43,463 nucleotides of DNA from Candidatus Corynebacterium gallistercoris. GTDB taxonomy: Bacteria > Actinomycetota > Actinomycetes > Mycobacteriales > Mycobacteriaceae. Each line of letters begins with the position of its first letter. Position 1 is the stretch's first letter. The notes below the pieces were generated by a model that saw only the letters and a program-made list of their open reading frames with translations, made no database searches and was not told where the DNA came from. The stretch spans positions 1-43,463 of the forward strand of contig DXFZ01000106.1 of the NCBI GenBank assembly GCA_019114175.1, read 5' to 3'. Both the position numbers and the translations under genes were made by a program. Shown one piece after another: positions 1 through 9,332 of the stretch.

Positions 1-159
1 CGCGTCCGGGTACTGCGCCTTGACCTCGGCGATGAACTCCCGCGCGGCCTCCTCCGTCTCCGTGCGGCGGGCGAGGCCGATGAAGTGGGAGCGTTTAATC
101 TCGATCGTCTCCGTGACCGTGCCCGGCCGCGGACGGAGGTATGGTTGTTCAGCGCGCAT
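1..159 (-). CDS. YigZ/IMPACT (UPF0029) family protein, 5' part only
   Basis: This is the N-terminal 53 codons of a minus-strand gene that runs off the left edge. From ATG at 159 the protein reads MRAEQPYLRP, a short linker, then IEIKRSHFIGLARRTETEEA and AREFIAEVKAQYPDA. That is the usual beginning of YigZ/IMPACT proteins (pattern IExKxSxFIxxA, then a helix with an EA-rich face). The family is thought to act in translation or ribosome-associated regulation; the exact role is not known. The start is supported by a GATAAT -10 box at 166-171, six bases upstream, which implies a leaderless transcript. It diverges from treZ with only 29 bp between the two proposed starts. The conserved C-terminal half is outside the window. 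Confidence 0.72.
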   Translation of the reverse strand, partial: MRAEQPYLRPRPGTVTETIEIKRSHFIGLARRTETEEAAREFIAEVKAQYPDA

Positions 160-165
160 TGGTTC

Positions 166-171
166 ATTATC
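166..171 (-). promoter_or_regulatory. -10 box of the YigZ-family gene
   Basis: GATAAT on the minus strand (five of six bases of TATAAT) lies 6 nt before the ATG at 159, so transcription would begin at or next to the start codon. No convincing -35 hexamer is seen. Confidence 0.45.
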
Positions 172-188
172 GCAGTTACTCTGGTGAC

Positions 189-1832
189 ATGTATAGCGTG
201 TGGGCTCCGGAAGCGAAGACGGTCGAGGTCGAGGTGGATGGTGCACGCCACCCCATGGTGGCGAAGGCAGGCGGGTGGTGGGCCGCCGATGTGCCGGTTC
301 AGGTGGGTGCCCGGTATGGTTTTTCGGTCGACGGCACCCCCGTGCTCCCCGACCCCCGCTCGCGCAGGCAACCGGACGGGATCCATGGGCTCTCACAGGT
401 GTGGGAGGCCGATCGGACGCTGGAGCCGCTGGGCAGGCCGTTGGAAGGTCAGGTTCTCTACGAGTTGCACGTGGGCACCTTCACCCCGGAAGGCACGCTA
501 GACGCGGCGACGGAGAGGCTAGAGTACCTGCGGGACTTAGGTGTTACCGCCGTGGAGCTCATGCCGGTCCAGCCGGTGGGAGGGGCCAGGAACTGGGGAT
601 ATGACGGCGTGTATTGGCACGCGGTGAGCGAGACCTACGGCGGGCCGGATGCGCTGCTGCGCTTCGTGGAGGCCGCCCACGCGCTGAGGATTTCAGTGGT
701 GTTGGACGTGGTGTACAACCACTTCGGCCCGGACGGGAACTACACGGGCGCGTTTGGGCCCTACACCGCCGGTGGCTCGACTGGCTGGGGTGAGGTGGTC
801 AACCTGCAGGGGGCCAGGTCCGATGAGGTGCGCGCCTACATTCTGGACGCGGTGACGTTGTGGACGAAGACCTTTGGCATCGACGGGCTGCGCTTGGACG
901 CGGTGCACGCGCTCGATGACACGGGCGCGGTGAGCCTGGTGGAGCAGATCCGGGACGCGGCGGAGCCTAGCTGGATTGTGGTGGAAAGCGACCAGAATGA
1001 TCCGAAGTACACGGAACGATTCGGCGTGGGCCAGTGGAATGACGATCTACACCACGCCATCCACGCCCTCGTCAGTGGCGAGGACCACGCCTACTACGGG
1101 GACTTCGGCCCACTCCAGGTGCTCGCGACTACCTACCAGCGCGGGTTCTGGCATGACGGGCGGTATTCGACCTTCCGCGGGCGCACCCACGGCCGGGTGC
1201 TGGAGGAGGTCCGGCACCAGGACCTCGTGGTCTACACCACCACCCACGACCAGACGGGAAACCGGGCGGCGGGCGACCGGCCGAGCATGAGCTTAAGCCC
1301 CGAACAGCAGCTGGCCAAGGCCGCACTCGTGCTGCTTGGGCCCTTCACCCCGATGCTGTTCATGGGCGAGGAATGGGGCGCGTCCACGCCCTTTGCGTTC
1401 TTCGTGGACCACGAGAACGAGGAGCTGAACCAGGCGACCCGCGAGGGGCGCATGCGGGAGTTCGCCCGCGCCGGGTGGGACCCGAAGGACGTACCGGATC
1501 CGGCGGCGGTGGAGACCTTTGAGGCCTCCACGCTGAACTGGTCAGAGCTGGAGGAAGGCCAGCACGCGGAGATCCTGCGGGGTTACAGGGAGCTCATCTG
1601 GCTGCGCAGGCACTCCTACATCGCTGAATCGATGCTGGCGGAGGTGCGCTGGTGCAGCCCTGACCCAGCTGACCGGGTGGCCCCAGACCTGGCTGGGGAT
1701 GTGCCCGTGGTGGAGCCAGTGGAGGGCGAAGGCCGGTGGATTGAGTGGACACTGCACCACACCACCTGTCACTACGTGGTGCGCGTCAATCTAGGGCCGG
1801 AGGACTGGTCCTACCGATTCGAGGAGCGGTAG
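189..1832 (+). CDS. treZ: Maltooligosyltrehalose trehalohydrolase
   Basis: TreZ releases trehalose from the reducing end of maltooligosyltrehalose made by TreY; in corynebacteria trehalose also carries mycolic acids. The 547-residue protein starts MYSVWAPEAKTVEVEVDG, the N-terminal CBM48/isoamylase-N fold, followed by a GH13 barrel. Visible GH13 residues are the nucleophile D237 in GLRLDAVHAL, the acid E266 in VVESDQND and the third carboxylate D354 in TTHDQTGN. An in-frame ATG at 141 exists, but its GGAGG lies only one base away and it would overlap the divergent YigZ gene, so ATG 189, directly before the conserved YSVWAP, is preferred. No treY or treX is adjacent. The last 22 bp overlap the convergent PepSY gene. 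Confidence 0.9.
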   Translation: MYSVWAPEAKTVEVEVDGARHPMVAKAGGWWAADVPVQVGARYGFSVDGTPVLPDPRSRRQPDGIHGLSQVWEADRTLEPLGRPLEGQVLYELHVGTFTPEGTLDAATERLEYLRDLGVTAVELMPVQPVGGARNWGYDGVYWHAVSETYGGPDALLRFVEAAHALRISVVLDVVYNHFGPDGNYTGAFGPYTAGGSTGWGEVVNLQGARSDEVRAYILDAVTLWTKTFGIDGLRLDAVHALDDTGAVSLVEQIRDAAEPSWIVVESDQNDPKYTERFGVGQWNDDLHHAIHALVSGEDHAYYGDFGPLQVLATTYQRGFWHDGRYSTFRGRTHGRVLEEVRHQDLVVYTTTHDQTGNRAAGDRPSMSLSPEQQLAKAALVLLGPFTPMLFMGEEWGASTPFAFFVDHENEELNQATREGRMREFARAGWDPKDVPDPAAVETFEASTLNWSELEEGQHAEILRGYRELIWLRRHSYIAESMLAEVRWCSPDPADRVAPDLAGDVPVVEPVEGEGRWIEWTLHHTTCHYVVRVNLGPEDWSYRFEER

Positions 1833-3124
1833 GCCAGGGCCCGGTCGACCAGCACCATCACGGCGAGGCTGACGCCAAAGAGGGGGAGGAAGGTTCCCAC
1901 CGTGGCGAGGAGGCAGGCGATGACGGCCCAGTCCCGGCCGCTCAGCGCCGTGGTTGGCCCTGGGATTCCGGCGATGGCGCCAACGGTGGGGCGTCGCCGC
2001 CACCACATGAGATAGCCGGTGACCACGAGCGCGGCGATGCCCACCGCCGCCGCGAGGAGCGCCAACTGCAGCGGGAGGCCAAACATGATGCCCATGTGCA
2101 GGTAGATGCCCCAGGCGGTGAGCTTCGAAAACAGCGGCAGCTCGGCGAAGGGCAGCCGGTCCACAACCTCGCCGGAGGTGCCATCGACACTGATGGCGTC
2201 GCTGCTGGTGCGGTAGGGAACCCAGCGCTCGCTGGCCTGCCAGGCGGTGGCGGAATCCTCCGGCGGGAACAGGCGCAGCGAACCCGTGAGGCCTTCTTCG
2301 TGAGCGACGCGCCACACGGTGTCTGCCTGGGCGGCGACGTCCCGCGGCGTCAGGGGTTCTCCATCCTGCTGCACGGTGGTGGCGATGGGGTCTGCCTTCC
2401 ACCCCAGCGCCTCCACGGTGTGGGACACGTTTTGCCCCGCCACGGCGGACCAGGTGATGCCCGTGGCGGAGAGGCCGAGCATGGCGATGAGCAGCCACGT
2501 GCCGGCCACGCCGTGGAGGTTGAGGGTGCGGCGCGCCCGGGGCAGGCCGGTGGCGGCGCGGCGCGGCGTGCGGGTGCGCTTCCACCACAGGTAGGCGCCG
2601 CCGCAGGCGATGAACCACATCCAGCTGGCCGCCAGCTCTGAATAGAGGGTTCCGGCCGGCCCGAGGTTGAGATCCTTGTGGAGCCCAGAAATCCAGTGGC
2701 GCAGGGGTAGCTCGCCCAAGCCCGAGTAGCTGGGCTGCTCCCCCACCACCGCTGCGGTGCCGGGGTCGACGAAGACGCTGAGCAGGCGGGGCTCGTCCAG
2801 GGCGGGGTCTTCCAGGAGCACGCGGGTGGTCTCCCCGGGTGCGCTGGCAGGCCAGATTTGGGCGACGGGCATCTCCGGGTGTTCGGCCTGTGCAGCCTGC
2901 ACCTGGTCGCGCAGGGGGACCTGCGTGGCCGTCGGCTCCACGGTGAGCACGTCTTTGTACATGACGGCCTCAACCGTGGGTGCTACGGCGTACAGTGCGC
3001 CGCTGAGTGCGGCGATGAGCAGGAACGGGCCGATGAACATTCCTGCGTAGAAATGAATTCTGCGGGTCAGCGGGCCCAGCCCGCTGCGGGCGCGTGAGGG
3101 GGTTTCAGGGTTGGTGACAACCAC
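1811..3124 (-). CDS. PepSY-associated transmembrane protein
   Basis: A 437-residue integral membrane protein of the PepSY_TM family (iron-uptake-associated membrane proteins or reductases in many bacteria). The N-terminus RRIHFYAGMFIGPFLLIAAL is the hallmark first segment (about residues 20-50). It is followed by an extracytoplasmic PepSY-type region, a second helix near SWMWFIACGGAYLWWKR, and further helices around TWLLIAMLGLSATGITW, GLPLQLALLAAAVGIAALVV and VIACLLATVGTFLPLFGVSL. The start is GTG 3124, with AAGGAG about 11 nt upstream. The gene stands alone behind dnaE and has direct repeats upstream (3140-3197) that could be an operator. The substrate cannot be told from sequence; a role in iron or haem physiology is only inferred from the family. 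Confidence 0.8.
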   Translation of the reverse strand: MVVTNPETPSRARSGLGPLTRRIHFYAGMFIGPFLLIAALSGALYAVAPTVEAVMYKDVLTVEPTATQVPLRDQVQAAQAEHPEMPVAQIWPASAPGETTRVLLEDPALDEPRLLSVFVDPGTAAVVGEQPSYSGLGELPLRHWISGLHKDLNLGPAGTLYSELAASWMWFIACGGAYLWWKRTRTPRRAATGLPRARRTLNLHGVAGTWLLIAMLGLSATGITWSAVAGQNVSHTVEALGWKADPIATTVQQDGEPLTPRDVAAQADTVWRVAHEEGLTGSLRLFPPEDSATAWQASERWVPYRTSSDAISVDGTSGEVVDRLPFAELPLFSKLTAWGIYLHMGIMFGLPLQLALLAAAVGIAALVVTGYLMWWRRRPTVGAIAGIPGPTTALSGRDWAVIACLLATVGTFLPLFGVSLAVMVLVDRALAYRSSNR

Positions 3125-3139
3125 TGCGGATCATTCTCC

Positions 3140-3197
3140 TTATCAACGAGTACGTGAGGGGTACGTGATAAGTAGTCGCACATGGTTGCAGATAAGT
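3140..3197. promoter_or_regulatory. Repeat-rich upstream region of the PepSY gene (candidate operator)
   Basis: Two perfect GTACGTGA copies (3150-3157 and 3161-3168) lie 11 bp apart. Two GATAAGT copies (3167-3173, 3191-3197) lie 24 bp apart. CTTATCA starting at 3139 is an inverted partner of TGATAAG ending at 3172. One-turn spacing of direct repeats is typical for response-regulator or other dimeric activator sites. The regulator is unknown. Confidence 0.4.
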
Positions 3198-3209
3198 TCC
3201 CGGAAAATC

Positions 3210-6200
3210 CTAGGCGAAGATCCCTTCCCAGGTGGAGGCCTTGAGGTCACCCATGAGCGCGGGGGACTTATTCACCCGCATCTCCGGCGCCAGCATGAAC
3301 TGCAGCTCCTGTTCGCCGTCGATGAGGGTGAGGTAGACATCCGAGTCCCCCTTGTTTTGGGTGAGGACGCGCTTGAGCCGCTCCATGTTCTCCGGGGTCG
3401 CTTGATCCACCCTGATGGATAGCCGCAGCGGCACGCCCGTGCCAGCGCCCGTGGTGAGCTCGGCGGATTTCAGGTCCTCGCAGAACAGGCTCATCCGGTC
3501 ATCCTTGTAGCTGATCCGGGCCTTCGCGAGCACGATGTTGTCCTCCACAATCTGCGGGGCCACCATCTGATACGTCTTGGCGAACACCAGCAGCTCCACC
3601 TGCGCGCCGTGGTGATCCTCCAGGGTGGCGATGACCCAGGGCGAACCATTGCGGTCCACGCGCCGCTCCACGGAGCTGATGATGCCGCCGATCTTGACCT
3701 CTTTGCTGTTGGGAAGCTCGCCGGAGAGCACGGTGGTCAGCGGGGTGTCCACTTGTGCCTCCAAGGCCTGCTCGAAGCCATCCAGCGGGTGGCCGGAGAC
3801 ATAAAGCCCCAGCATGTCACGCTCCAAGCTCAGCTCGTGTTTGCGCTCCCAGTTCTGGTCCGGTACCTCAACTCGGAACACGTCTGCGGCGCCGCCGTCG
3901 CCAGAATCACCAAAACCAGCGAACAGATCGAACTGGCCCTTCGCCGCCGCCTTCTTCGTGGACGTGACCGCATCGACCGCGGCCTCATGCACCAACACCA
4001 AGCCCTTGCGTGGGTGCTTCAACGAATCGAACGCGCCCGCCTTGATGAGGGACTCAGTGACGCGCTTGGAACACGCGGCGACTTCGATCTTGTCCAGATA
4101 GTCCGAAAAGTCCTTGAACAGGCCCTTCTCCTCGCGCGAGGAGATGATGGACTCCACCACATCCTCGCCCACGTTGCGCACCGCGCCCAGGCCGAAGCGG
4201 ATGTCCTCCCCCACCGGCTGGAAGGTATAGCGGGACTCGTTGACATCCGGGGACAACACCTTGATGCCCAAGTGGCGGCAATCGGCCAGGTAGATGGCGG
4301 ACTTGTCCTTCTTGTCCGCCACCGAGGTCAGCAGCGCCGCCATGTATTCCGCGGTGTAGTTGGCCTTCAGGTAGGCCGTCCAGAAGGACACCAGACCGTA
4401 GCCAGCGGCGTGAGACTTGTTGAACGCGTAGCCGGCGAAGGGCAGGATCGTGTCCCACAGGGTCTTGATCGCGTCTGCGGAGAATCCGTTGTCCTTCATG
4501 CCGGATTCGAAGGTGACGAACTCTTTTTCCAGCACCTCCGGCTTCTTCTTACCCATCGCCTTGCGGAAACCATCGGCCTGACCTGCGGTGTAGTTGGCCA
4601 CCTTCTGGGAGATCTTCATGATCTGCTCCTGGTAGACGATGAGGCCATAGGTCTCATCCAGGATCTCCTTCAGCGGCTCCTCCAGCTCCGGGTGGATCGG
4701 CACGATCGGCTTGCGGCCATTCTTTCGGTCCGCGTACTCCCAGTGGGCGTTCACGCCCATCGGGCCCGGGCGGTACAAAGCGAGTGCGGCCACGATGTCA
4801 TTGAAGCCGGTGGGCTTCATCCGCTTCAGCAGCTCCTGCATACCGCCGGAGTCCAGCTGGAACACGCCCAGGGTCTCGCCGCGGGCGAGGAGCTCATAGG
4901 CCTTGGTGTCCTCGGTGGTGAGGTTTTCCAGGTCAAGCTCCTCACCACGGTTGGCCTTGATGTTATCGATCGCGTCCCCGATGACGGTGAGGTTACGCAG
5001 GCCCAGGAAGTCCATCTTCAGCAGGCCGATGGCCTCACAGGCGGGGTATGGCCAGCCAGTGATGAGCGCGCCATCCTGCTTTCGCTTCCACATCGGGATG
5101 CAGTCCAGCAACGGGACGCTGGACATAATGACGGCACACGCGTGTACGCCGGCCTGGCGCACCACGCCCTCCAGGCCCAGCGCATCCTTGTAAATCTTGG
5201 AGACATCCGGGTCCGTCTCGATGAGCTGGCGGACCTCGGTGGCCTCGTTGTAGCGCTCGTGCTCCGGGTCCATGATGCCGTGGAGCGGAATGTCCTTGGC
5301 CATGATCGCCGGGGGCAGGGCCTTGGTGATGCGGTCGGCCATCTGGAACCCGGCCTGGCCATAGTGGGCGCGGGCGGAGTCCTTAATGGCCTGTTTCGTC
5401 TTCACGGTGCCGAACGTGATCACCTGGGCGATCTTGTCCTCGCCCCAGCGGTCTGAGGCGTAGCGGATCATCTCACCACGGCGGCGATCGTCAAAGTCGA
5501 TATCGATATCCGGTGCGGAGGGGCGCTCAGGGTTCAAGAAGCGCTCGAACAGCAGGCCGTGTTCCATCGGGTCAATGTTCGTGATGGTCAGCGCATACGC
5601 CACCAACGCACCCGCAGCGGAACCACGGCCGGGGCCCACGCGGATGCCTACGGAGCGGGCGTACTTGATCAGCTCCGCCACGATGAGGAAGTAGGACGGG
5701 TAACCCTTCATGTCGATCACGCTGATCTCGTACTTCGCCCGGTCGATGTATTCGGTGGGCACGGGCTTGCCAGGGAAGCGCTCCTCGAGCCCCTTCATCA
5801 CCTCGTGGGTCAGCCACGTGGTGGGGGTCTCCCCGTCCGGCACGTCCGCAATCGGCATGCGGTCATGCGGGTGCTCTTCCCAGATCTCGCCGTAGTCCTG
5901 GACACGCTCGGCGACCCACAGGGTGTTATCGCAACCCTTGGGCACTTCCTTATCCCACTGCGCGCGGACATCCTCCGCGGTGCGCAGGTAGTAGCCGGAG
6001 CCAGAGAAGGCGAAGCGCTTACCACCCTCATCGATGGTGGGCTCGTCCATCGTGGAGCCGGTCTGCACGCAGAGCATCACCTCGTGCGCCGGGGCCTGCT
6101 GCTCCAGCACATAGTGGCAGTCATTGGTCACCAGCGGGGGCAGATCCAGCTTGCGGCCGATCTCCAGCAGGTCATCGCGCACCCGCTTTTCGATCTCCAG

Positions 6201-6785
6201 GCCGTGATCCATCAGCTCCAGGAAGAAATTATCCTTGCCGTAAATGTCCTGCCACATGGCGGCGGCCTCCAAGGCCTTATCGAACTGCCCCAGGCGCAGG
6301 CGGGTCTGTACGTCACCGGAAGGACACCCGGTGGTGGCGATGATGCCTTCGGCATGTTCGGCGATGAGCTCGGCATCCATACGGGGCCACTTACCCAGCT
6401 GCCCCTCATAGCTGGCCATCGAGGACAGATAGAACAGGTTGCGCAGGCCAGTGGCGTTTTCCGCGATCATCGTCTGGTGCAGGTACGCGCCGGAGGCGGA
6501 CACGTCATCGGACTTCTGCTCCGGCTTACCCCACCGCACACGGTTCTGGTTGAAACGGGAATCCGGTGCGATATAGGCCTCAATGCCGATGATCGGCTTC
6601 ACCCCGGCCGCGGTCATGGCCCGGTAGAAGGCATCAGCGCCGAACATGTTGCCGTGGTCTGTCATCCCCACCGCTGGCATTCCCTGACGCACAACCTCCT
6701 GGGCCAGCAGATCCACCTTCGCCATGCCATCGAGCATGGAGTATTCCGTGTGGTTGTGAAGATGGACGAATGAAGAACCGCTCAT
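3210..6785 (-). CDS. dnaE: DNA polymerase III subunit alpha
   Basis: Replicative polymerase of 1191 residues, the normal DnaE1 size. The PHP domain opens with [13 protein letters not shown] (residues 8-20). The catalytic aspartates lie in PDIDIDFDD (425-433). The thumb/fingers region contains the family motifs ALYRPGPM and [15 protein letters not shown]. The C-terminal part holds a helix-hairpin-helix region and an OB fold (around [18 protein letters not shown]). The open frame continues 15 codons upstream to 6830, but homology begins at [12 protein letters not shown], so ATG 6785 is chosen. A TAAGAT box eight bases upstream supports a leaderless start. It diverges from the PLP-enzyme gene. 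Confidence 0.97.
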   Translation of the reverse strand: MSGSSFVHLHNHTEYSMLDGMAKVDLLAQEVVRQGMPAVGMTDHGNMFGADAFYRAMTAAGVKPIIGIEAYIAPDSRFNQNRVRWGKPEQKSDDVSASGAYLHQTMIAENATGLRNLFYLSSMASYEGQLGKWPRMDAELIAEHAEGIIATTGCPSGDVQTRLRLGQFDKALEAAAMWQDIYGKDNFFLELMDHGLEIEKRVRDDLLEIGRKLDLPPLVTNDCHYVLEQQAPAHEVMLCVQTGSTMDEPTIDEGGKRFAFSGSGYYLRTAEDVRAQWDKEVPKGCDNTLWVAERVQDYGEIWEEHPHDRMPIADVPDGETPTTWLTHEVMKGLEERFPGKPVPTEYIDRAKYEISVIDMKGYPSYFLIVAELIKYARSVGIRVGPGRGSAAGALVAYALTITNIDPMEHGLLFERFLNPERPSAPDIDIDFDDRRRGEMIRYASDRWGEDKIAQVITFGTVKTKQAIKDSARAHYGQAGFQMADRITKALPPAIMAKDIPLHGIMDPEHERYNEATEVRQLIETDPDVSKIYKDALGLEGVVRQAGVHACAVIMSSVPLLDCIPMWKRKQDGALITGWPYPACEAIGLLKMDFLGLRNLTVIGDAIDNIKANRGEELDLENLTTEDTKAYELLARGETLGVFQLDSGGMQELLKRMKPTGFNDIVAALALYRPGPMGVNAHWEYADRKNGRKPIVPIHPELEEPLKEILDETYGLIVYQEQIMKISQKVANYTAGQADGFRKAMGKKKPEVLEKEFVTFESGMKDNGFSADAIKTLWDTILPFAGYAFNKSHAAGYGLVSFWTAYLKANYTAEYMAALLTSVADKKDKSAIYLADCRHLGIKVLSPDVNESRYTFQPVGEDIRFGLGAVRNVGEDVVESIISSREEKGLFKDFSDYLDKIEVAACSKRVTESLIKAGAFDSLKHPRKGLVLVHEAAVDAVTSTKKAAAKGQFDLFAGFGDSGDGGAADVFRVEVPDQNWERKHELSLERDMLGLYVSGHPLDGFEQALEAQVDTPLTTVLSGELPNSKEVKIGGIISSVERRVDRNGSPWVIATLEDHHGAQVELLVFAKTYQMVAPQIVEDNIVLAKARISYKDDRMSLFCEDLKSAELTTGAGTGVPLRLSIRVDQATPENMERLKRVLTQNKGDSDVYLTLIDGEQELQFMLAPEMRVNKSPALMGDLKASTWEGIFA

Positions 6786-6793
6786 GGTGCGCC

Positions 6794-6799
6794 ATCTTA
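6794..6799 (-). promoter_or_regulatory. -10 box of dnaE (leaderless)
   Basis: Minus-strand TAAGAT ends 8 nt before the dnaE ATG, and there is no Shine-Dalgarno sequence in between. The spacing fits transcription starting at the start codon. The -35 region is weak. Confidence 0.45.
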
Positions 6800-6847
6800 G
6801 CGCGTTTTTTCTTGCCCGAAATCCCCCCACTTACGTTCACAGAAGTA

Positions 6848-6853
6848 TATGGT
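6848..6853 (+). promoter_or_regulatory. -10 box of the PLP-enzyme gene (leaderless from GTG 6861)
   Basis: TATGGT is followed by 7 nt and then GTG 6861. The alternative ATG 6849 lies inside this box and has no ribosome-binding site, so the promoter and start-codon calls depend on each other. Confidence 0.4.
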
Positions 6854-6860
6854 TTTAGTT

Positions 6861-8012
6861 GTGAGAAAAGACATAAGAGCTGCCGTGGAACACCTCGATC
6901 CGCCGCTGGCCGTCCTCGACCTCGACGCCGCGCGGGACAACGCCCGGGCGATGAGCATGCGCGCCGCCGGCACCCCCATCCGGGTAGCCAGCAAGTCCCT
7001 GCGCATCCGCGCGCTTATCAGCGACGTTCTTTCCCTCCCCGGCTTCCAAGGCATCCTCGCCTACAGCCTCCCCGAAGCGCTGTGGCTCCATGCCACCGGC
7101 ACGGCCGATGACATCCTCGTGGCCTACCCCACCACCCATCGCGCTGGGCTCGCCGAACTGTGCTCCAACCCCGCAGCCCGCGAGGCAATCACCCTCATGG
7201 TGGACTCCCCTGAACACGTAGACCTCATCGCCGCCTACGCCACCGCGCCGGTGCGGGTGTGCATCGACGTTGATGCCTCCCTCAAATACGGCCCGGTGCA
7301 CATCGGCGCCCGGCGCTCCCCCATCCATTCCGCAGACGCGGTGGTGGAGCTTGCCACGACCATCACCCGCCACCCCGCTGTGCAGCTGGTGGGCCTCATG
7401 GCCTACGAGGGGCAGATCGCCGGAACCACGGACAGCTCCCCCGCCATCGTCGCCATGAAGCGCCTCTCCGCAGCCGAGCTCGCTCGCCGCCGGGCGCGCA
7501 TCGTGGCCGCCGTTCAGGACGCGTGCGGGCCACTGGAGTTCGTCAACGGCGGCGGCACCGGATCCATCGAAACCACCACCGCGGAAGAGGCCATCACCGA
7601 AATCGGCGCGGGAAGCGGGATACTCGGCTCCGGGCTGTTTGACCGCTACACCACCTTCCAATCAACACCCGCCCAGTGGTTCGTGGTGCCAGTGACCCGT
7701 AAACCGACCCCACACATGGTGACGGTCAGCGGAGGCGGCAGGGTGGCGTCGGGACCAATCAACCCCGACCGCCTCCCCACAGTGGACTGGCCAGCTGGCC
7801 TGACGATGACCGCCCTCGAAGGCCCCGGTGAAGTGCAAACCCCACTGGCCGGACCTGCAGCGCGCAACCTACAACTCGGCGACCACGTGTGGATGCGCCA
7901 CGCCAAAGCTGGGGAAGCAAACGAGTTCACGGCAGACGTGGTGGTCGTCAGCGGCGGGGAGATCCTCGCCACCTGGCCCACCTACCGAGGAGAAGGAAAG
8001 GCATTCGTGTAA
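6861..8012 (+). CDS. Alanine-racemase-fold PLP enzyme (D-threonine aldolase / D-serine dehydratase-like)
   Basis: A fold-type III PLP protein of 383 residues from GTG 6861 (387 if ATG 6849 is used). The N-terminal barrel opens LDPPLAVLDLDAARDNARAM, and the PLP lysine is in RVASKSLR (K45 of the shorter form). Downstream, VCIDVDASLKYGPVHIG and FVNGGGTGSIE provide phosphate-binding elements. The C-terminal domain (GPGEVQTPL, GDHVWMRHAKAGE) resembles D-threonine aldolase/D-serine dehydratase, whose metal site uses a His and a Cys. Here a His is present in WMRHAKAGE but no obvious Cys, so the reaction is uncertain. It is followed three bases later by the lactone-oxidase gene and is almost certainly co-transcribed with it. 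Mycobacteria appear to keep related genes close together (from memory, the Rv1769/Rv1771 area), which suggests a shared unknown pathway. Confidence 0.8.
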   Translation: MRKDIRAAVEHLDPPLAVLDLDAARDNARAMSMRAAGTPIRVASKSLRIRALISDVLSLPGFQGILAYSLPEALWLHATGTADDILVAYPTTHRAGLAELCSNPAAREAITLMVDSPEHVDLIAAYATAPVRVCIDVDASLKYGPVHIGARRSPIHSADAVVELATTITRHPAVQLVGLMAYEGQIAGTTDSSPAIVAMKRLSAAELARRRARIVAAVQDACGPLEFVNGGGTGSIETTTAEEAITEIGAGSGILGSGLFDRYTTFQSTPAQWFVVPVTRKPTPHMVTVSGGGRVASGPINPDRLPTVDWPAGLTMTALEGPGEVQTPLAGPAARNLQLGDHVWMRHAKAGEANEFTADVVVVSGGEILATWPTYRGEGKAFV

Positions 8013-8015
8013 CTA

Positions 8016-9332
8016 ATGACAAGCACATGGCACAACTGGTCCGGGGTGGAAACTGCCCACCCAACAGCAATCATGCAACCCACCAGCGAAGAAGAGCTGG
8101 TGCGCATCATCACCCGTGCCGCAGCCAGCGGACAGCGGGTCAAGGCCGTGGGGGCAGGCCACTCCTTCACCGGCTTGGCCTGCACCGAGGGTGTGCTCGT
8201 CAACCTCGACAACATGGCTGGGCTCATCCACGTCAACAAGACGACCATGACCGCGCGCCTCCGCGCTGGTACCAGGCTCCGGGACATCCCCGGCTTACTG
8301 CGCGAGCACGGCGTGGCGCTGGCGAACCAGGGAGACGTGGACCCGCAATCCGTCGTGGGCGCCATCAGCACCGGCACCCACGGCACCGGGCTCGGCTTCA
8401 CCGGATTCGCCGGGATGGTCCGGGCATTCCGCATCATCACCGCCGATGGCCACGCGCACGAATGTACCCCGGAGGCCACCGGCACCGCAGGCGAGCTCTA
8501 CCGGCTGGCCCGCCTCTCCCTCGGCGCAGTGGGCATCATCACCGAAGTGGAACTGGACGTGGTGGACACCTTCGTCCTCCACGCCGTGGAAGCAGCCGAA
8601 CCCATCGATGCGGTGGCGCCCCACTTCGCCCAGCGCGCCGCGGGCGTGGATCACTTCGAGTACTACTGGTTCCCCGGCACCCACGTTGCCCACACCAAGA
8701 CCAACACCCGCCTGCCGGGCACCACCACCCCACGCCCCTTAAGCCGCGCCAAAGCCATGCTGGAAGATGAACTCATCAACAACGGGCTCTACCGCGGTTT
8801 GTGCGAACTCACCCACCACGTGCCCGCACTCACGCGCCCCCTGGCGAAAGTCTGCGCCGCCACGCTTGCCCAGCGGGAGTACTCAGACTTCGCCCACGAC
8901 GTGTTCGTCACCTCCCGGCGCGTGCGCTTCAACGAGATGGAATACGCCGTGCCCCTCGACTCCGCCACCGAGGTGCTCGAAGAGATTACGAAGGTGATCA
9001 ACAACAGCGACCAGCGCGTCCTCTTCCCAGTGGAAGTCCGCGCCACCGCCGCCGATGACGTGCCCCTCTCCACCGCCAAAGGCAGGCAGAGCTGTTACAT
9101 CGCCATCCACCGCTACCACAAGGATGACCACCGGGCCCTGTTCCGAGAACTAGAGCCCATCTTCACATCCGCAGGCGGGCGCCCGCACTGGGGCAAGATC
9201 CACACCTTGACCCACGAGGAGCTCCTCGACCGGCACGAGGACCTCGCGGAATTCTGCCACTTGCGCGAAACCGTGGACCCCCACGGCATGTTCCGCAACT
9301 CAATGGTGGATCGCGTGTGCGGGCTGGCGTGA
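8016..9332 (+). CDS. FAD-linked aldono-1,4-lactone oxidase (D-arabinono/L-gulono type)
   Basis: A 438-residue vanillyl-alcohol-oxidase-fold flavoprotein. The FAD domain has QPTSEEELVRIITRAA, then VGAGHSFTGLACTEG (the GHSFT motif whose His binds FAD covalently in some members), and STGTHGTG. The C-terminal ALO domain ends with GRPHWGKIHTLT and VDPHGMFRNSMV, typical of D-arabinono-1,4-lactone and L-gulono-1,4-lactone oxidases/dehydrogenases. ATG 8016 lies three bases after the stop of the PLP gene. The 3' end overlaps the convergent rarD-like gene by 33 bp. The physiological substrate in corynebacteria is not established. Confidence 0.85.
   Translation: MTSTWHNWSGVETAHPTAIMQPTSEEELVRIITRAAASGQRVKAVGAGHSFTGLACTEGVLVNLDNMAGLIHVNKTTMTARLRAGTRLRDIPGLLREHGVALANQGDVDPQSVVGAISTGTHGTGLGFTGFAGMVRAFRIITADGHAHECTPEATGTAGELYRLARLSLGAVGIITEVELDVVDTFVLHAVEAAEPIDAVAPHFAQRAAGVDHFEYYWFPGTHVAHTKTNTRLPGTTTPRPLSRAKAMLEDELINNGLYRGLCELTHHVPALTRPLAKVCAATLAQREYSDFAHDVFVTSRRVRFNEMEYAVPLDSATEVLEEITKVINNSDQRVLFPVEVRATAADDVPLSTAKGRQSCYIAIHRYHKDDHRALFRELEPIFTSAGGRPHWGKIHTLTHEELLDRHEDLAEFCHLRETVDPHGMFRNSMVDRVCGLA

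Noticed and set aside
141..188. Upstream ATG 141 as the treZ start
   Set aside because: The GGAGG is only one base from this ATG, the added 16 residues match nothing in TreZ, and the start would lie inside the divergent YigZ-family gene.
1745..2641. Plus-strand open frame (298 codons) opposite the PepSY gene
   Set aside because: Gly/His/Arg-rich shadow overlapping the treZ end. The membrane-protein pattern on the minus strand is convincing.
3609..5456. Long plus-strand open frame (615 codons) opposite dnaE
   Set aside because: Antisense shadow of a strongly conserved gene in high-GC DNA. It shows His/Leu/Gly-rich low-complexity translation, no family motif and no ribosome-binding site.
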